Source: Sulfurimonas sp.
Lineage (GTDB): Bacteria; Campylobacterota; Campylobacteria; Campylobacterales; Sulfurimonadaceae
DNA: 38,619 nucleotides
Assembly (NCBI RefSeq): GCF_014859695.1
Contig: NZ_JACUTS010000016.1
Coordinates: 1-38,619, forward strand
Reading direction: 5' to 3'
The notes under the pieces were generated by a model. The model saw only the letters and a program-made list of their open reading frames with translations, made no database searches and was not told the origin of the DNA. This document shows positions 14,607 through 24,754 of the stretch, in pieces (the stretch's first letter is position 1; each line of letters starts with the position of its first letter). A program made the position numbers and the translations under genes.

Positions 14607-15170
14607 TTAGTCAAAAAGCGTTTTCTCAAGCGCTTTTAGCTTGTAGCTTCTTCTGTGAATGTCGCAGTAACCATGTTTTTTTATAAGCTCTATATGCAGA
14701 GCAGTGCCATACCCCTTGTGCTTTTCAAACTGATACTCGGGGTATTTTTGTGCATCTTTTATGATGTTTCTGTCATGTGTCACTTTTGCTAGTATTGAAG
14801 CGGCACTCACCTCAGGAACTTTTCCATCCGCTTTTATCATAGTAGGAAGTTCGTTTATTCCAAAATTTGAGTTTCCATCAAAGAGATACTCTCTACATGT
14901 AAGTGTTTGCATTATCTCCCGCAGAGCGCTTTTCATGCACAGCGATAAGCCGTCTTTATCAATTTGAGCCGCAGAAAATTTTACTATATGATAGAGAGAG
15001 TTTTTAGTGATACTCTCATAGAGCGACTCCCTCTTTTTTTCACTCAGCTTTTTAGAGTCCTGCAGCCCATCTACAAATGATGTCAAAATACACCCCGCAA
15101 CAACCAGATCTCCTGCAATGGGACCGCGACCCGCTTCATCTATCCCGCACAATTTTCCTACTCTGCCCAT
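14607..15170 (-). CDS. rnhB: Ribonuclease HII
   Basis: A 187-residue RNase HII that cuts RNA in RNA-DNA hybrids and removes misincorporated ribonucleotides. The N-terminal signature GIDEAGRGPIAGDLVVA carries catalytic Asp11 and Glu12; Asp98 (LFDGN) and Asp115 (KADGK) complete the active site; VSAASILAKVTHDR follows. The ending HRRSYKLKALEKTLFD is also typical. The start abuts the stop of the ATPase gene upstream, so the two are cotranscribed. Length is within the family range. Confidence 0.93.
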   Translation of the reverse strand: MGRVGKLCGIDEAGRGPIAGDLVVAGCILTSFVDGLQDSKKLSEKKRESLYESITKNSLYHIVKFSAAQIDKDGLSLCMKSALREIMQTLTCREYLFDGNSNFGINELPTMIKADGKVPEVSAASILAKVTHDRNIIKDAQKYPEYQFEKHKGYGTALHIELIKKHGYCDIHRRSYKLKALEKTLFD

Positions 15171-16235
15171 CTAATCTCCTAGCGCCCAAATATCAAACGG
15201 AACCATCTCAATCCGAGAAAAGGGGTGGTTGACGCTCCCCTCTTTGCTCATGGTGACAGCCGTTATTTTCTTAACCTGATATCTTATAATAAATGATTCA
15301 ATCGCCTCTATCTTTTTAAAAAGAGCTCTCTCATCTGCAAACGGTGTTGCTAAAACAACTTCGCTCTCATCAGGAATGTAAAAATCCACTCCATCATCAT
15401 AGAAGCAATCTCTGCCAGATTTTAGTAACTCTAAATATATCATATTTTCAAAGAGTCTGCCGAAATGTTTCTCAATTGTGAGCGCAGATTTTAAAGAGAT
15501 GTCGCAGAGGTATATTTTTCTTATTGCCTTTGGATGGTCTGCTTTTTGCATCTGATGAATGTACCCTTTTTCGCATAGCTCATCAAAAGATTTGTATAGT
15601 TTGTCTTTTGAGATCTTTTGTGTCTGCTTGAGCCTCTCATATATAGAGTAGGGAGAGATCTTCTGCGTCATCATCTTTGCGCAAAAAATGAGTATTTCAA
15701 GCTCTTTTTCATCCAGCGTATCTTTTAACGCTTTTTGTAAGTGGTAGACTCTCTCGTCACTGTTTACTTTATGCATAAAAGGAAATCCGCCGAGCTGCAA
15801 AAAGTGGTTTAGCGCACTTGAGTCGTATTTGTGCTCATAGGCTAAAAACTCCTCATAATCAAGCGGATAGACTCTTATGCTCTTTAAAAATTCCATATCA
15901 TGGTGCGTCTCACTGCACAGTATGAGCTGCGGAACGTTTACGATTTTTATATCATCTATATAGTTGTCAAGAACAAGCGTTGCAATCTGGTTCTGGGTGC
16001 AAAAATTTTGAAGCACACTGTTGAGAGCATCTATCTCAATACGCAAATCCCTGCAATTTATATAGAGATAACTGTTTTTCTTAAGCCCTAAAAGATAATT
16101 TTTTACAATTTTTGTTTTTCCGCTCTGCGTTATACCGTTTATCTGATAGCTAAAACTATCCAAAAACACTTTTCTAAAATGAAACTTGTCCACGTATATA
16201 TCGGTTTTGTATAACTCTTCTAGTAAAATTTCCAT
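15171..16235 (-). CDS. AAA-family ATPase with DUF4143-like C-terminus
   Basis: A 354-residue ATPase. The Walker A motif GITQSGKT (residues 34-41) and Walker B strand ATLVLDNY (Asp90) belong to an AAA_14-like domain that fills about the first 150 residues. A winged-helix-like segment (about 180-235) is followed by a DUF4143-like region with KHFGRLFENMIYLELLKSG (about 256-275). Such proteins are widespread and poorly understood; links to toxin-like or DNA-related roles have been proposed but not shown. It is immediately upstream of rnhB on the same strand and divergent from the S10 operon. Confidence 0.7.
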   Translation of the reverse strand: MEILLEELYKTDIYVDKFHFRKVFLDSFSYQINGITQSGKTKIVKNYLLGLKKNSYLYINCRDLRIEIDALNSVLQNFCTQNQIATLVLDNYIDDIKIVNVPQLILCSETHHDMEFLKSIRVYPLDYEEFLAYEHKYDSSALNHFLQLGGFPFMHKVNSDERVYHLQKALKDTLDEKELEILIFCAKMMTQKISPYSIYERLKQTQKISKDKLYKSFDELCEKGYIHQMQKADHPKAIRKIYLCDISLKSALTIEKHFGRLFENMIYLELLKSGRDCFYDDGVDFYIPDESEVVLATPFADERALFKKIEAIESFIIRYQVKKITAVTMSKEGSVNHPFSRIEMVPFDIWALGD

Positions 16236-16307
16236 GTTGCAATATTACCACTTCCTTATTAAAAGGAAATAAATTTACACTAATTTCAGTTTTTGACCCA
16301 TATTTGC

Positions 16308-16336
16308 TTGAATTATTGAGATAGTTTGGATACAAT
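16308..16336 (+). promoter_or_regulatory. Promoter of the S10-spc ribosomal operon
   Basis: TTGAAT (16308-16313) and TACAAT (16331-16336) are separated by 17 bases, with TGG before the -10 box. Transcription should begin near 16343, leaving an untranslated leader of about 50 bases before rpsJ. This is the best sigma-70 match in the window, as expected for ribosomal genes. The leader is too short for the long L4-binding structure known from Escherichia coli. Confidence 0.65.
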
Positions 16337-16391
16337 TCCGCTCTCTTAACATAGTTAGGCGAGACCTGACGAGTTCTTTAGAAGGAAAAAC

Positions 16392-16703
16392 ATGGAAAAA
16401 ATTCGATTAAAATTGAAAGCTTATGATCATCGTGTACTTGATAGATCTGTAGCATCAATCGTAGAGGCTGTTAAGCGTACAGGCGCGGTAATTCGTGGTC
16501 CGATACCTTTACCAACAAAGATTCGTAAATACACTGTATTGAAATCTCCGCATATCAATAAAAGCTCACGCGAACAGTTCGAAATTCGTACACACGCTAG
16601 AGTAATAGATATTGTTTCTGCAACGCCGGAAACTGTAGATTCATTAATGAAACTAGATCTTGCACCTGAAGTGGACGTTGAAGTTCGCTCTATGGATAAG
16701 TAG
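16392..16703 (+). CDS. rpsJ: 30S ribosomal protein S10
   Basis: A 103-residue S10, the same length as in Escherichia coli; it is a 30S head protein and also the NusE antitermination factor. The start [16 protein letters not shown], the PLPTKI segment and [16 protein letters not shown] are family signatures. It is the first gene of the operon, with the AGAAGGA ribosome site just upstream. Confidence 0.97.
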   Translation: MEKIRLKLKAYDHRVLDRSVASIVEAVKRTGAVIRGPIPLPTKIRKYTVLKSPHINKSSREQFEIRTHARVIDIVSATPETVDSLMKLDLAPEVDVEVRSMDK

Positions 16704-16712
16704 GAGGTCATC

Positions 16713-17288
16713 ATGGAATATATTGTTGAAAAAATCGGTATGAGCCGTACTATCTCAGTTCCTAGTAAGCCTGTTACTCTTTTAAGAGTTTTAGACGCTA
16801 AGGTCTGTGAAGTTAATGAAAGTGGCGCAATTGTAGCTTACAAGAGCGGTAAAAAAATGAATAAGGCAATTGAAGGTCAGCAAAAGAAATACAGCATTTC
16901 ATCTGAATTCAACCGTTTTGTTACTTTAGAAGTAGCAAATACTGAAGCAGGAGATTTAGATTTAACACCTTTGGCAGAAGCTAAAGTTGTAAAAGCTACA
17001 TTTACTACTAAAGGTCGCGGTTTTTCAGGTGCAATGAAACGTTGGAATTTCTCCGGTGGTCCTGCATCTCACGGTCATAGATTTGGTCGCAGAACAGGTT
17101 CTATCGGTAATGCAGAGTGGCCAGGTCGTGTTATGAAGGGCAAGAAAATGCCTGGACAATACGGTAATACACAAAATAGTGTTAAGAATGAGATAGTTTC
17201 TTTTGATGCTGAAAACAGAATCATTGCGGTTTCTGGTTCAGTTTCTGGAGCTAACGGTTCTTTAGGTCGTGTAAAGGTAGCTAGATAA
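16713..17288 (+). CDS. rplC: 50S ribosomal protein L3
   Basis: A 191-residue L3, an early assembly protein near the peptidyl transferase centre. The segment [19 protein letters not shown] and the motif [19 protein letters not shown] reach into the centre and are fully conserved in type. It is about 18 residues shorter than the Escherichia coli protein. Its stop overlaps the rplD start by one base (TAATG), a coupling pattern repeated several times in this operon. Confidence 0.97.
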   Translation: MEYIVEKIGMSRTISVPSKPVTLLRVLDAKVCEVNESGAIVAYKSGKKMNKAIEGQQKKYSISSEFNRFVTLEVANTEAGDLDLTPLAEAKVVKATFTTKGRGFSGAMKRWNFSGGPASHGHRFGRRTGSIGNAEWPGRVMKGKKMPGQYGNTQNSVKNEIVSFDAENRIIAVSGSVSGANGSLGRVKVAR

Positions 17289-17902
17289 TGAGCGCAATAG
17301 TTCTAAATGAAAAAATGGAAAAAGCTTCTGAGTTAGCTTTGCCGGAGAGTTTCTCCGGAATTAATCCTCATAACTTATACCTGTACGTAAAGTCTGCACA
17401 AGCAGCTCAAAGAGCTAACAGTGCAACAGCACTTACTCGTGCACAAGTTAGAGGCGGCGGCAAGAAGCCATGGGCTCAAAAAGGCGGCGGGCGTGCTCGT
17501 GCCGGTTCACGTCGTTCACCTATATTTGTAGGTGGTGGTAAAGCATTCGGTCCTAGTAACAACCGTAACTATGATCTTAAAGTAAATAAGAAGCAAAAAA
17601 AACTTGCTCTAAACTTTGCTTTAGCAGAACATGCACAAAACGGCAGTTTATTCATCGTGGATAGTATTGAAATCGCATCAGGTAAAACAAAAGATGCTGT
17701 GGCAATGTTTAAAGCGTTAAATCAAAGAGATACGCTTTTTGTAAAGACGATATTAGATGAAAAAACTTATTTAGCATTTGAAAATATCTCAAGTACTTAT
17801 GTAATTGAAGAGAATGAATTAAATGCTTATTTAGCTGCAAATTATCGTTCACTAGTGATCGAAAAAGCGGTATGGGAAAATCTTGTAGGTGAGGCTAAAT
17901 AA
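17288..17902 (+). CDS. rplD: 50S ribosomal protein L4
   Basis: A 204-residue L4 that lines the peptide exit tunnel. The extended loop is seen as [29 protein letters not shown] (about residues 50-78), followed by the [12 protein letters not shown] segment. In Escherichia coli L4 represses its own operon through the leader; the short leader here makes that particular mechanism unlikely. It overlaps rplC and rplW by one base each. Confidence 0.97.
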   Translation: MSAIVLNEKMEKASELALPESFSGINPHNLYLYVKSAQAAQRANSATALTRAQVRGGGKKPWAQKGGGRARAGSRRSPIFVGGGKAFGPSNNRNYDLKVNKKQKKLALNFALAEHAQNGSLFIVDSIEIASGKTKDAVAMFKALNQRDTLFVKTILDEKTYLAFENISSTYVIEENELNAYLAANYRSLVIEKAVWENLVGEAK

Positions 17903-18183
17903 TGGCAGATATTACAGATATTAAATCTATACTCTATACAGAGAAAACACTTGGCATGCAAGAAGATGGAATAATCGTTGTTCAAACATCTCCGCGTATG
18001 ACTAAGAACGGTCTTAAAGAGGTTTTTCGTGAGTACTTTGGAATAATTCCTTCAAGAGTAAACTCATTGAATCAAAACGGAAAAACAAAAAAATTCCGTG
18101 GCATGTCAGGCAAGCAAAATGACTTTAAAAAGTTTTATGTGAAGTTACCTGAGGGTGCACAAATAGAAAGTTTGGCGGTTTAA
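17902..18183 (+). CDS. rplW: 50S ribosomal protein L23
   Basis: A 93-residue L23 at the tunnel exit, the docking site for trigger factor and the signal recognition particle. The motif [31 protein letters not shown] in the C-terminal half is typical. The N-terminus ([13 protein letters not shown]) matches the usual beginning. Confidence 0.96.
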   Translation: MADITDIKSILYTEKTLGMQEDGIIVVQTSPRMTKNGLKEVFREYFGIIPSRVNSLNQNGKTKKFRGMSGKQNDFKKFYVKLPEGAQIESLAV

Positions 18184-18184
18184 C

Positions 18185-19024
18185 ATGGCAATTAAAACTT
18201 ATAGACCGATAACTCCGTCTCGTCGTTTTTATACAAATGTTGACAGTGGCGACATAACTGCAAAAGCTAGTGTACGTTCACTGCTTGTAAAACTTCCTGC
18301 TCACGCTGGACGTAACAACAACGGGCGTATTACATCTCGTCATAGAGAAGCCGGTGCGAAAAAACTTTACCGTATTATTGATTTCAAAAGAAATAAATTC
18401 GGTATTCCCGGTGCTGTTAGTACAGTTGAGTATGATCCATACCGTAACTGCCGTATAGCACTTGTGACATACGCAGACGGTGAGAAGAGATATATTCTTT
18501 TACCAAAGAATTTAAATGTAGGCGATGCTGTAATGTCAGCAGAGTCTGGATTAGACGTAAAACCGGGTAATGCAATGAAGCTAATGAATATACCTGTCGG
18601 TACATTGGTCCACAATGTTGAGCTAAAAGTCGGCAAAGGCGGACAGATGGTTCGTTCAGCTGGAACTAGCGCTCAAATTATGGGTCGTGACGGCAAGTAT
18701 GTTTCACTTCGTATGCCTTCGTCTGAGATGCGTTTAGTACTTGGTGAGTGTATGGCTACTGTGGGTGTTGTTGGAAATGAAGAGTACAACAACATTGTAA
18801 TAGCAAAAGCAGGTCGTTCTCGCCATATGGGTATTCGTCCTCAAACTCGTGGTTCTGCGATGAACCCAATCGATCACCCGCACGGTGGTGGTGAAGGTAA
18901 AACGAACTCAGGTCGTCATCCAGTTACTCCATGGGGTAAACCAACGAAGGGTTCAAAAACTCGTCGTAAAAAAGCAAGTGATAAACTTATTATTACTCGC
19001 CGTAAATCTAATCCGAAGAGGTAG
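18185..19024 (+). CDS. rplB: 50S ribosomal protein L2
   Basis: A 279-residue L2, needed for subunit joining and peptidyl transfer. The start [14 protein letters not shown], the [17 protein letters not shown] stretch and the C-terminal [20 protein letters not shown] loop with the functionally important histidine are all present. The C-terminus is strongly basic, as expected. Confidence 0.98.
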   Translation: MAIKTYRPITPSRRFYTNVDSGDITAKASVRSLLVKLPAHAGRNNNGRITSRHREAGAKKLYRIIDFKRNKFGIPGAVSTVEYDPYRNCRIALVTYADGEKRYILLPKNLNVGDAVMSAESGLDVKPGNAMKLMNIPVGTLVHNVELKVGKGGQMVRSAGTSAQIMGRDGKYVSLRMPSSEMRLVLGECMATVGVVGNEEYNNIVIAKAGRSRHMGIRPQTRGSAMNPIDHPHGGGEGKTNSGRHPVTPWGKPTKGSKTRRKKASDKLIITRRKSNPKR

Positions 19025-19028
19025 TAAA

Positions 19029-19304
19029 ATGGCAAGAAGTGTAAAAAAAGGTCCATTTGTTGATGATCATTTGATGAAGAAAGTAGTTGCAGCCAAAGCT
19101 GAAGGTAATAAAAAACCTATCAAAACTTGGTCTCGTAGAAGTATGGTTCTACCTGACATGGTCGGCTTGACTTTTAACGTTCATAATGGACGTCAATTTG
19201 TACCTGTATATGTATCAGAAAACCATATTGGTTATAAATTAGGTGAATTTGCACCGACTCGTACATTTAAGGGCCATAAGGGCTCTGTACAGAAGAAAGG
19301 TTAA
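19029..19304 (+). CDS. rpsS: 30S ribosomal protein S19
   Basis: A 91-residue S19 of the 30S head. The frame is open far upstream inside rplB, but the true start is the ATG at 19029, giving [15 protein letters not shown], the family N-terminus. [11 protein letters not shown] and the ending [14 protein letters not shown] are also standard. Confidence 0.97.
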   Translation: MARSVKKGPFVDDHLMKKVVAAKAEGNKKPIKTWSRRSMVLPDMVGLTFNVHNGRQFVPVYVSENHIGYKLGEFAPTRTFKGHKGSVQKKG

Positions 19305-19306
19305 TC

Positions 19307-19624
19307 ATGGCTAGAGCATTATTAAAATATATCCGTGTTTCACCGATCAAATCTCGTCTTATTGCAAGAGAGATTCAAGGTATGAACGCTGAGCAAGCAT
19401 TAGCAGCTTTAGAGTTTACACCAAACAAAGCAGCAAAAATTATCTATAAAGTAGTTGCCTCAGCAGTTGCAAATAGCGGTAACGAAGCTAGCGATTGTAT
19501 AGTAACGTCATGTCGTATTGACAATGGTCCTGTACTTAAGAGATTTCGTCCGAGAGCTCGTGGTATGGCATCAGGCATCAGAAAGCCGACAGCGCATATA
19601 TTAGTAGAAGTAGAGGGTAAATAA
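19307..19624 (+). CDS. rplV: 50S ribosomal protein L22
   Basis: A 105-residue L22 whose long hairpin lines the exit tunnel near L4. [24 protein letters not shown] and the hairpin [27 protein letters not shown] are clear. It lies 2 bases after rpsS and 1 base before rpsC. Confidence 0.97.
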   Translation: MARALLKYIRVSPIKSRLIAREIQGMNAEQALAALEFTPNKAAKIIYKVVASAVANSGNEASDCIVTSCRIDNGPVLKRFRPRARGMASGIRKPTAHILVEVEGK

Positions 19625-19625
19625 T

Positions 19626-20351
19626 ATGGGTCAAAAAGTTAATCCTATTGGTTTACGTCTTGGTATCAATCGCAATTGGGAGAGCCGTTGGTTCCCTAAT
19701 TTTAAGACTGCAGCAGCATCTTTGGGCGAAGATTACAAGATTCGTACATATTTGAAAAAAGAGCTTTACTATGCGGGTGTTTCTAACATTATCATAGAGA
19801 GAACCGTTAAGAGACTTCGTGTTACTATCGTTGCTGCTCGTCCCGGTATTATCATTGGAAAAAAAGGCGCAGATATTGAGAAGCTTAAAGATACTCTTCA
19901 AAATCTTGTTGGTAAGCCAATTTCTGTAAACATCAAAGAGGAGAAGAAAGCTCAAATCTCTTCTCAGCTTGTTGCTGAAAATGTTGCTACTCAATTAGAG
20001 CGCCGTGTTGCATTTAGAAGAGCTATGAAAAAAGTTATGCAAAATGCACAAAGAGGCGGAGCTAAAGGTATCAAGATATCTGTAAGCGGTCGTCTTGGCG
20101 GAGCTGAAATGGCTCGTACTGAGTGGTATTTAGAGGGACGTGTTCCACTTCATACACTTCGTGCAAAAATAGATTACGGTTTTGCTGAAGCACACACTAC
20201 GTACGGTTGTATCGGTGTAAAAGTTTGGATATTCAAAGGTGAGGTTCTCACAAAAGGTATCCCGGCTGAAGTAAAAGAAGAGCAGCAAAAAGAGGGCGCA
20301 CGTCGTCCTAAGCGTGCTCCAAAACGCGAAAATAGCGGAAAGGCGGAATAA
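19626..20351 (+). CDS. rpsC: 30S ribosomal protein S3
   Basis: A 241-residue S3 at the mRNA entry site. The N-terminus [13 protein letters not shown], the KH-domain motif [16 protein letters not shown] (about residues 76-91) and the C-terminal [27 protein letters not shown] are conserved. The tail (about residues 218-241) is an extended Lys/Arg/Glu stretch longer than in Escherichia coli. Confidence 0.97.
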   Translation: MGQKVNPIGLRLGINRNWESRWFPNFKTAAASLGEDYKIRTYLKKELYYAGVSNIIIERTVKRLRVTIVAARPGIIIGKKGADIEKLKDTLQNLVGKPISVNIKEEKKAQISSQLVAENVATQLERRVAFRRAMKKVMQNAQRGGAKGIKISVSGRLGGAEMARTEWYLEGRVPLHTLRAKIDYGFAEAHTTYGCIGVKVWIFKGEVLTKGIPAEVKEEQQKEGARRPKRAPKRENSGKAE

Positions 20352-20353
20352 AC

Positions 20354-20779
20354 ATGTTGATGCCTAAGAGAACTAAATATCGTAAGGTAATGAAAGGACG
20401 TAACCGTGGTTACGCTCGTTCCGGTTATACATTAGCATTTGGGGATATCGCTTTAAAAGCGGTTGAAGCAGGTCGTATTAACTCTCGTCAGATTGAGTCT
20501 GCTCGTATTTCAGCTACTCGTCACATTAAAAGAAATGGTAAGATCTGGATTCGTGTATTCCCAGCTAAGCCACTGACTGCTAAGCCTCTTGAAACTCGTA
20601 TGGGTAAAGGTAAGGGTTCAGTTGATCAATGGGTTATGAACATTAAACCAGGTCGTATAATTTTTGAAATGGCCGGTGTTCCGGAAGAGCTTGCTCGTGA
20701 AGCGCTTACTCTTGCAATGCACAAATTGCCTTTCAAAACAAAAATAATTACTGCGGAGATGAGCAATGAAATATTCTGA
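20354..20779 (+). CDS. rplP: 50S ribosomal protein L16
   Basis: A 141-residue L16 that helps position tRNA in the A site. [19 protein letters not shown] and the [18 protein letters not shown] loop are diagnostic. The start MLMPKR is common among Campylobacterota, although the second Met (20360) could also be used. It overlaps rpmC by 14 bases. Confidence 0.96.
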   Translation: MLMPKRTKYRKVMKGRNRGYARSGYTLAFGDIALKAVEAGRINSRQIESARISATRHIKRNGKIWIRVFPAKPLTAKPLETRMGKGKGSVDQWVMNIKPGRIIFEMAGVPEELAREALTLAMHKLPFKTKIITAEMSNEIF

Positions 20780-20951
20780 TTTAGCAGATAAAAGCGTAGC
20801 AGAGCTTCAAGCAATGCTAAAAGAGAAAAAGACGCAACTCTTTACTCTTAAAATTAAAAAACAGATGATGCAACTTCAAAACACTAGCGAACTACGTGTC
20901 GCTAAAAAAGATGTTGCTAGAATCAACACTGCACTTAGTGCAGCGAAATAG
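20766..20951 (+). CDS. rpmC: 50S ribosomal protein L29
   Basis: A 61-residue two-helix protein beside L23 at the tunnel exit. [33 protein letters not shown] is the usual helical hairpin. It starts within the end of rplP, implying translational coupling. Confidence 0.95.
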   Translation: MKYSDLADKSVAELQAMLKEKKTQLFTLKIKKQMMQLQNTSELRVAKKDVARINTALSAAK

Positions 20952-20960
20952 GGGCCGGCA

Positions 20961-21209
20961 ATGACACATAAACGTGAAATTCAAGGTAATGTAGTAAAAA
21001 TTGCAGGCGAAAAAACAGCGAGTATCGTTGTTGAGCGCCGTGTAATGCACCCTCGTTACCATAAAGTTGTAAAGCGTTTCAAAAAGTACTTGGTACATGA
21101 TGAGCGCAATGAGTTAAAAGTAGGCGATAAGATTATTGCAATCGAATGTCGCCCACTTTCTAAGACTAAATCTTTTAGACTTAAAACAGTAGTGTCAGGA
21201 GCAGAGTAA
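20961..21209 (+). CDS. rpsQ: 30S ribosomal protein S17
   Basis: An 82-residue OB-fold protein of the 30S body. [29 protein letters not shown] and the ending [21 protein letters not shown] match the family. It overlaps rplN by one base. Confidence 0.96.
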   Translation: MTHKREIQGNVVKIAGEKTASIVVERRVMHPRYHKVVKRFKKYLVHDERNELKVGDKIIAIECRPLSKTKSFRLKTVVSGAE

Positions 21210-21577
21210 TGATTCAAGGTTTTACTCGTCTAAATGTAGCTGATAATACAGGTGCAAAAGAGATTATGTGTATTAAGGTACTTGGCGGTTCTAAGCGTCG
21301 TTATGCAAAAGTCGGTGATGTTATCGTCGCTTCTGTAAAAAAAGCGACTCCTACTGCTAAAGTTAAAAAAGGTAAAGTTGTAAAAGCTGTTGTAGTTAGA
21401 ACCGCAAAAGAGATTCACCGTGAAAACGGTTCTCTTATTCGTTTCGATGACAATGCAGCTGTTATACTTGATGACAAGAGAGAGCCAATCGGCACTCGTA
21501 TTTTCGGACCGATTGCTCGTGAAGTACGCTACAGCGGTTTTATGAAAATCGTATCTCTTGCACCGGAGGTTGTTTAA
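21209..21577 (+). CDS. rplN: 50S ribosomal protein L14
   Basis: A 122-residue L14 at the subunit interface. [27 protein letters not shown] and the ending [22 protein letters not shown] are textbook. Length is normal. One-base overlaps link it to rpsQ and rplX. Confidence 0.97.
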   Translation: MIQGFTRLNVADNTGAKEIMCIKVLGGSKRRYAKVGDVIVASVKKATPTAKVKKGKVVKAVVVRTAKEIHRENGSLIRFDDNAAVILDDKREPIGTRIFGPIAREVRYSGFMKIVSLAPEVV

Positions 21578-21807
21578 TGGCAAAGTTTAAATTCAAAAAA
21601 GGCGATACTGTAGAAATTATCGCCGGTGATGATCGCGGAACAAAAGCTACTGTACTTGAAGTATTACCAAAAAAAAACAAGGTAATAGTTGAGGGTTGCA
21701 AAATTGCTAAAAAAGCTATCAAACCAACAGAAGAGAACACTAAGGGCGGACATATCAATAAAGAGATGCCTATAGATGTTTCAAATGTTCGTAAAGTGGA
21801 GGCATAA
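21577..21807 (+). CDS. rplX: 50S ribosomal protein L24
   Basis: A 76-residue L24, an assembly initiator. The KOW motif is visible as [35 protein letters not shown]. It is much shorter than the Escherichia coli protein (about 104) but close to the short form of Campylobacterota. Confidence 0.95.
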   Translation: MAKFKFKKGDTVEIIAGDDRGTKATVLEVLPKKNKVIVEGCKIAKKAIKPTEENTKGGHINKEMPIDVSNVRKVEA

Positions 21808-21810
21808 TCA

Positions 21811-22356
21811 ATGGCTCGTATGAAAGAAAAATATTTAGGTTTAAAATCTGAACTTCAAGCAGACCTTGGGATAAAAAATCCAATGCAGACTCCTGCATTA
21901 GAAAAAATTATTATCTCTGTAGGTGCTGGTTTCGCAATGAAGGATAATAAGCTTATTCAAAATATTGAAGACACAATTACTACTATTGCAGGACAAAAAG
22001 CAAGTACTGTAATAGCTAAGAAATCAGTTGCTGGTTTTAAAGTACGTGAAGGAATGCCTGTGGGTGTTCGTGTAACACTTCGCGGTGAGAAGATGTTCAA
22101 TTTCTTTGATCGTCTAGTTTCTATCGCTCTTCCACGTGTAAAAGACTTCCGTGGAGTTCCTAGAAATGGATTTGATGGTCGTGGAAATTACAACTTTGGA
22201 CTGCAGGAGCAGTTGATTTTCCCGGAAATCAATTATGACTCTATTATGCAGATTCATGGTATGAATATCACAGTTGTTACAACTGCTGATTCTGATAAAG
22301 CAGGATTTGCTCTTTTAGAGAAAATGGGCATGCCTTTTACTAAAGGGAGTAACTAA
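21811..22356 (+). CDS. rplE: 50S ribosomal protein L5
   Basis: A 181-residue 5S-rRNA-binding protein. KIIISVGAG, the segment [22 protein letters not shown] and the C-terminal [16 protein letters not shown] are conserved. Its stop overlaps the start of the S14 gene by one base. Confidence 0.97.
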   Translation: MARMKEKYLGLKSELQADLGIKNPMQTPALEKIIISVGAGFAMKDNKLIQNIEDTITTIAGQKASTVIAKKSVAGFKVREGMPVGVRVTLRGEKMFNFFDRLVSIALPRVKDFRGVPRNGFDGRGNYNFGLQEQLIFPEINYDSIMQIHGMNITVVTTADSDKAGFALLEKMGMPFTKGSN

Positions 22357-22541
22357 TGGCTAAAAAGTCGATGATAAACAAAGCGAACAAAACTCCAAAG
22401 TTTAAAGTTCGCGGTTATACAAGATGCCAGATTTGTGGTCGTCCACACTCTGTTATCCGTGACTTCGGTATCTGTCGTATATGTTTTAGAAAAATGGCAA
22501 ATGAGGGATTAATCCCAGGCGTTAGAAAGTCAAGCTGGTAA
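22356..22541 (+). CDS. rpsZ: 30S ribosomal protein S14, zinc-binding type
   Basis: A 61-residue S14 of the short zinc form. Four cysteines in CQIC (24-27) and CRIC (40-43) form the zinc site; [27 protein letters not shown] is the family core. The zinc-free long form is not present here. A 48-base gap separates it from rpsH. Confidence 0.96.
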   Translation: MAKKSMINKANKTPKFKVRGYTRCQICGRPHSVIRDFGICRICFRKMANEGLIPGVRKSSW

Positions 22542-22589
22542 GCCAAAAGCTTCCTCTTGAAACTTCTGATGATTAGCAAAGGAAAATAA

Positions 22590-22985
22590 ATGATAAATGA
22601 TTTAGTATCGGATGCGTTAACACGTATTCGTAATGCTGGTATGAGAAGATTAGATGTTACCAAACTTGTTCACTCTAAGAGTGTTGAAGCTATGGCAAAC
22701 ATTTTAGTTGAAAAAGGTTATATTGACAGCTGTAACGTTGTTGAAGACGGCGTTAAAAAAACAATCAATGTTGTATTGAAATACAATGATGAGGGTAAAA
22801 CTGTTATCAATGAAATGAAAAGAGTATCTAAGCCTGGACGTCGTGTCTATAAAGGTAAAGATGAGATAAAGCGTTTCAAAAATGGTTACGGAACTATTAT
22901 TGTTAGTACATCACGCGGCATTCTACCAAACGATAAAGCTTTTGAGCTTGGTATCGGTGGTGAAGTAATGTGTACGATTTGGTAG
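22590..22985 (+). CDS. rpsH: 30S ribosomal protein S8
   Basis: A 131-residue S8, a primary 16S-rRNA binder and regulator of the spc operon in Escherichia coli. The start [17 protein letters not shown] and the C-terminal [17 protein letters not shown] motif (here [28 protein letters not shown]) are standard. Confidence 0.97.
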   Translation: MINDLVSDALTRIRNAGMRRLDVTKLVHSKSVEAMANILVEKGYIDSCNVVEDGVKKTINVVLKYNDEGKTVINEMKRVSKPGRRVYKGKDEIKRFKNGYGTIIVSTSRGILPNDKAFELGIGGEVMCTIW

Positions 22986-22994
22986 GGAGATAAC

Positions 22995-23531
22995 ATGTCA
23001 AGAATTGGTAAATTACCTGTAGAGTGTGCAACTGATGTTAAAGTAAGCACAAATGGAAATGTTATAACTTTTGCTAAAGGCAAAAATAGTGTTGAATTAG
23101 ATACAAAAGGAAACGTTGCTTTCACTTTAGACGGAAATGTTTTAACTTTTGCAACTCTTTCAGATTCTCGTGTTCATAGAGCATTTTGGGGAACGTATCG
23201 TGCGTTGGCTCAAAATATTGTTACAGGTTTAACAACCGGTTACACTAAGCAACTAGAGATTAACGGTGTTGGTTATCGTGCTGCAGTAAACGGCAAAGTA
23301 CTTAACTTACAACTTGGTTTTTCACATGATATTAATTATGAATTGCCTGAGAGTATTGAAGCAAGTGTTGAGAAGAACGTTATCACTTTTAAAAGTCATG
23401 ACAAGCAAGCGCTTGGTCAAGTTGCCGCTGAAGTAAGAGGATTCCGTCCACCAGAGCCTTACAAAGGCAAAGGTGTTAAATACATGGAAGAACATATCGT
23501 GCGTAAAGCCGGTAAAACTTCTAAGAAATAA
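22995..23531 (+). CDS. rplF: 50S ribosomal protein L6
   Basis: A 178-residue L6 near the factor-binding site. [38 protein letters not shown] and the C-terminal [29 protein letters not shown] are diagnostic. Length equals the usual. Confidence 0.97.
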   Translation: MSRIGKLPVECATDVKVSTNGNVITFAKGKNSVELDTKGNVAFTLDGNVLTFATLSDSRVHRAFWGTYRALAQNIVTGLTTGYTKQLEINGVGYRAAVNGKVLNLQLGFSHDINYELPESIEASVEKNVITFKSHDKQALGQVAAEVRGFRPPEPYKGKGVKYMEEHIVRKAGKTSKK

Positions 23532-23544
23532 GGGAGGAGTATAG

Positions 23545-23901
23545 ATGAAAGCAAAAGTACTAAAAAGCAAAATTGCTAATCGCTTAAAAAGAAAGCGTCG
23601 TATTCGTGCAAAAATATCTGGTTGTGCTTCACTTCCTCGTGTTTCTGTATTTCGTTCAAATCGTTATTTGAGTGTTCAAGCTATTAATGATGCAACTGCA
23701 ACAACTTTAGCGGCGTTAAACTCAAAAGTTACAGGTCATAAAGCAAACAAAGAGGGTGCAGCTGCACTTGGTGCGGCATTTGCTGCTACACTAAAAACAG
23801 CTAATATTTCTGAGATTGTATTTGACCGTAATGGTTACCAATACCACGGTGTTATAGCTGCATTTGGTGACGCACTTCGTGCAAACGAAATTAAGTTCTA
23901 G
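23545..23901 (+). CDS. rplR: 50S ribosomal protein L18
   Basis: A 118-residue 5S-rRNA-binding protein. [31 protein letters not shown] and the ending [26 protein letters not shown] match the family. A GGGAGGAG ribosome site precedes it. Confidence 0.96.
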   Translation: MKAKVLKSKIANRLKRKRRIRAKISGCASLPRVSVFRSNRYLSVQAINDATATTLAALNSKVTGHKANKEGAAALGAAFAATLKTANISEIVFDRNGYQYHGVIAAFGDALRANEIKF

Positions 23902-23909
23902 GGGTTAAG

Positions 23910-24350
23910 ATGGAAATCAATAGAGAAGATTTTGAAGAATCAATTGTTAACATAGGTCGTGTTACAAAAGTTGTAAAAGGTGGACGTCGTTTTCGTTTTA
24001 CAGCACTTGTAGTTGTTGGTGATAAAAAAGGTACTATCGGTTTTGGTGCTGGAAAAGCGAAAGAAGTTCCAGATGCTATTAAAAAAGCGGTAGACAATGC
24101 ATTTAAAAACCTAAGTAAGGTTAGTATCAAAGGTACTACGATTGCACATGATATTGAACATAAGTACAATGCAAGTCGTGTTCTTTTAAAACCAGCTTCA
24201 GAAGGTACGGGAGTAATTGCCGGTGGTGCAACTCGTCACGTTCTTGAATTAGCAGGTATTAAAGACATACTTACAAAGTCAATCGGTTCAAACAATCCAG
24301 GTACACTAGTGCGCGCTACGGTTGAAGCACTAGGTCGTTTAAAAGGATAA
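23910..24350 (+). CDS. rpsE: 30S ribosomal protein S5
   Basis: A 146-residue S5, important for accuracy and mRNA unwinding. [43 protein letters not shown] and [19 protein letters not shown] are conserved. It is about 20 residues shorter than the Escherichia coli protein. rplO follows after 3 bases, so rpmD (L30), usually found here, is absent. Confidence 0.97.
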   Translation: MEINREDFEESIVNIGRVTKVVKGGRRFRFTALVVVGDKKGTIGFGAGKAKEVPDAIKKAVDNAFKNLSKVSIKGTTIAHDIEHKYNASRVLLKPASEGTGVIAGGATRHVLELAGIKDILTKSIGSNNPGTLVRATVEALGRLKG

Positions 24351-24353
24351 CTG

Positions 24354-24752
24354 ATGGGTATTGAAAATTTAACGCCGGCAGAAGGTTCTGTAAAGAATCG
24401 TAAAAGAATCGGTCGTGGACAAGCTTCTGGAACAGGTAAAACTGCAGGTCGCGGTTCTAAAGGTCAAAAGTCTCGTACAGGTTACAAGAGAAAAAGAAAC
24501 TTTGAAGGTGGACAACAGCCACTTGCAAGAAGACTTCCAAAAATTGGATTTACTTCTCGTGTAATCAAGCCTTACGTAATCAACGTTGAGAAAATAATAG
24601 CAGTTGCTGAGCTTTCTGAAATTACTATGGAGAGTATCCGTGGTGTTCATAAAATAGCTGCTTGTGTTACTAAAGTTAAGTTGGTTGGTGCTACTGCAAA
24701 AAATCTAGCATCAAAAATTAAAGACGACAACGTTACTACTACAGGTAAATAG
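24354..24752 (+). CDS. rplO: 50S ribosomal protein L15
   Basis: A 132-residue L15, a late assembly protein. The glycine-rich basic N-terminus ([25 protein letters not shown]) and [15 protein letters not shown] are family marks. It is followed after 2 bases by secY. Confidence 0.96.
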   Translation: MGIENLTPAEGSVKNRKRIGRGQASGTGKTAGRGSKGQKSRTGYKRKRNFEGGQQPLARRLPKIGFTSRVIKPYVINVEKIIAVAELSEITMESIRGVHKIAACVTKVKLVGATAKNLASKIKDDNVTTTGK

Positions 24753-24754
24753 TC

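Noticed and set aside
16337..16391. L4-type autoregulatory leader before rpsJ
   Set aside because: The predicted leader is about 50 bases and shows no multi-stem structure like that of Escherichia coli.
18885..19028. Upstream extension of the S19 gene inside rplB
   Set aside because: The extension is a frame overlap with rpl[16 protein letters not shown] at 19029 is the family start.
24351..24353. Search for an L30 gene between rpsE and rplO
   Set aside because: Only 3 bases separate the genes, and no out-of-frame L30-like segment was seen.
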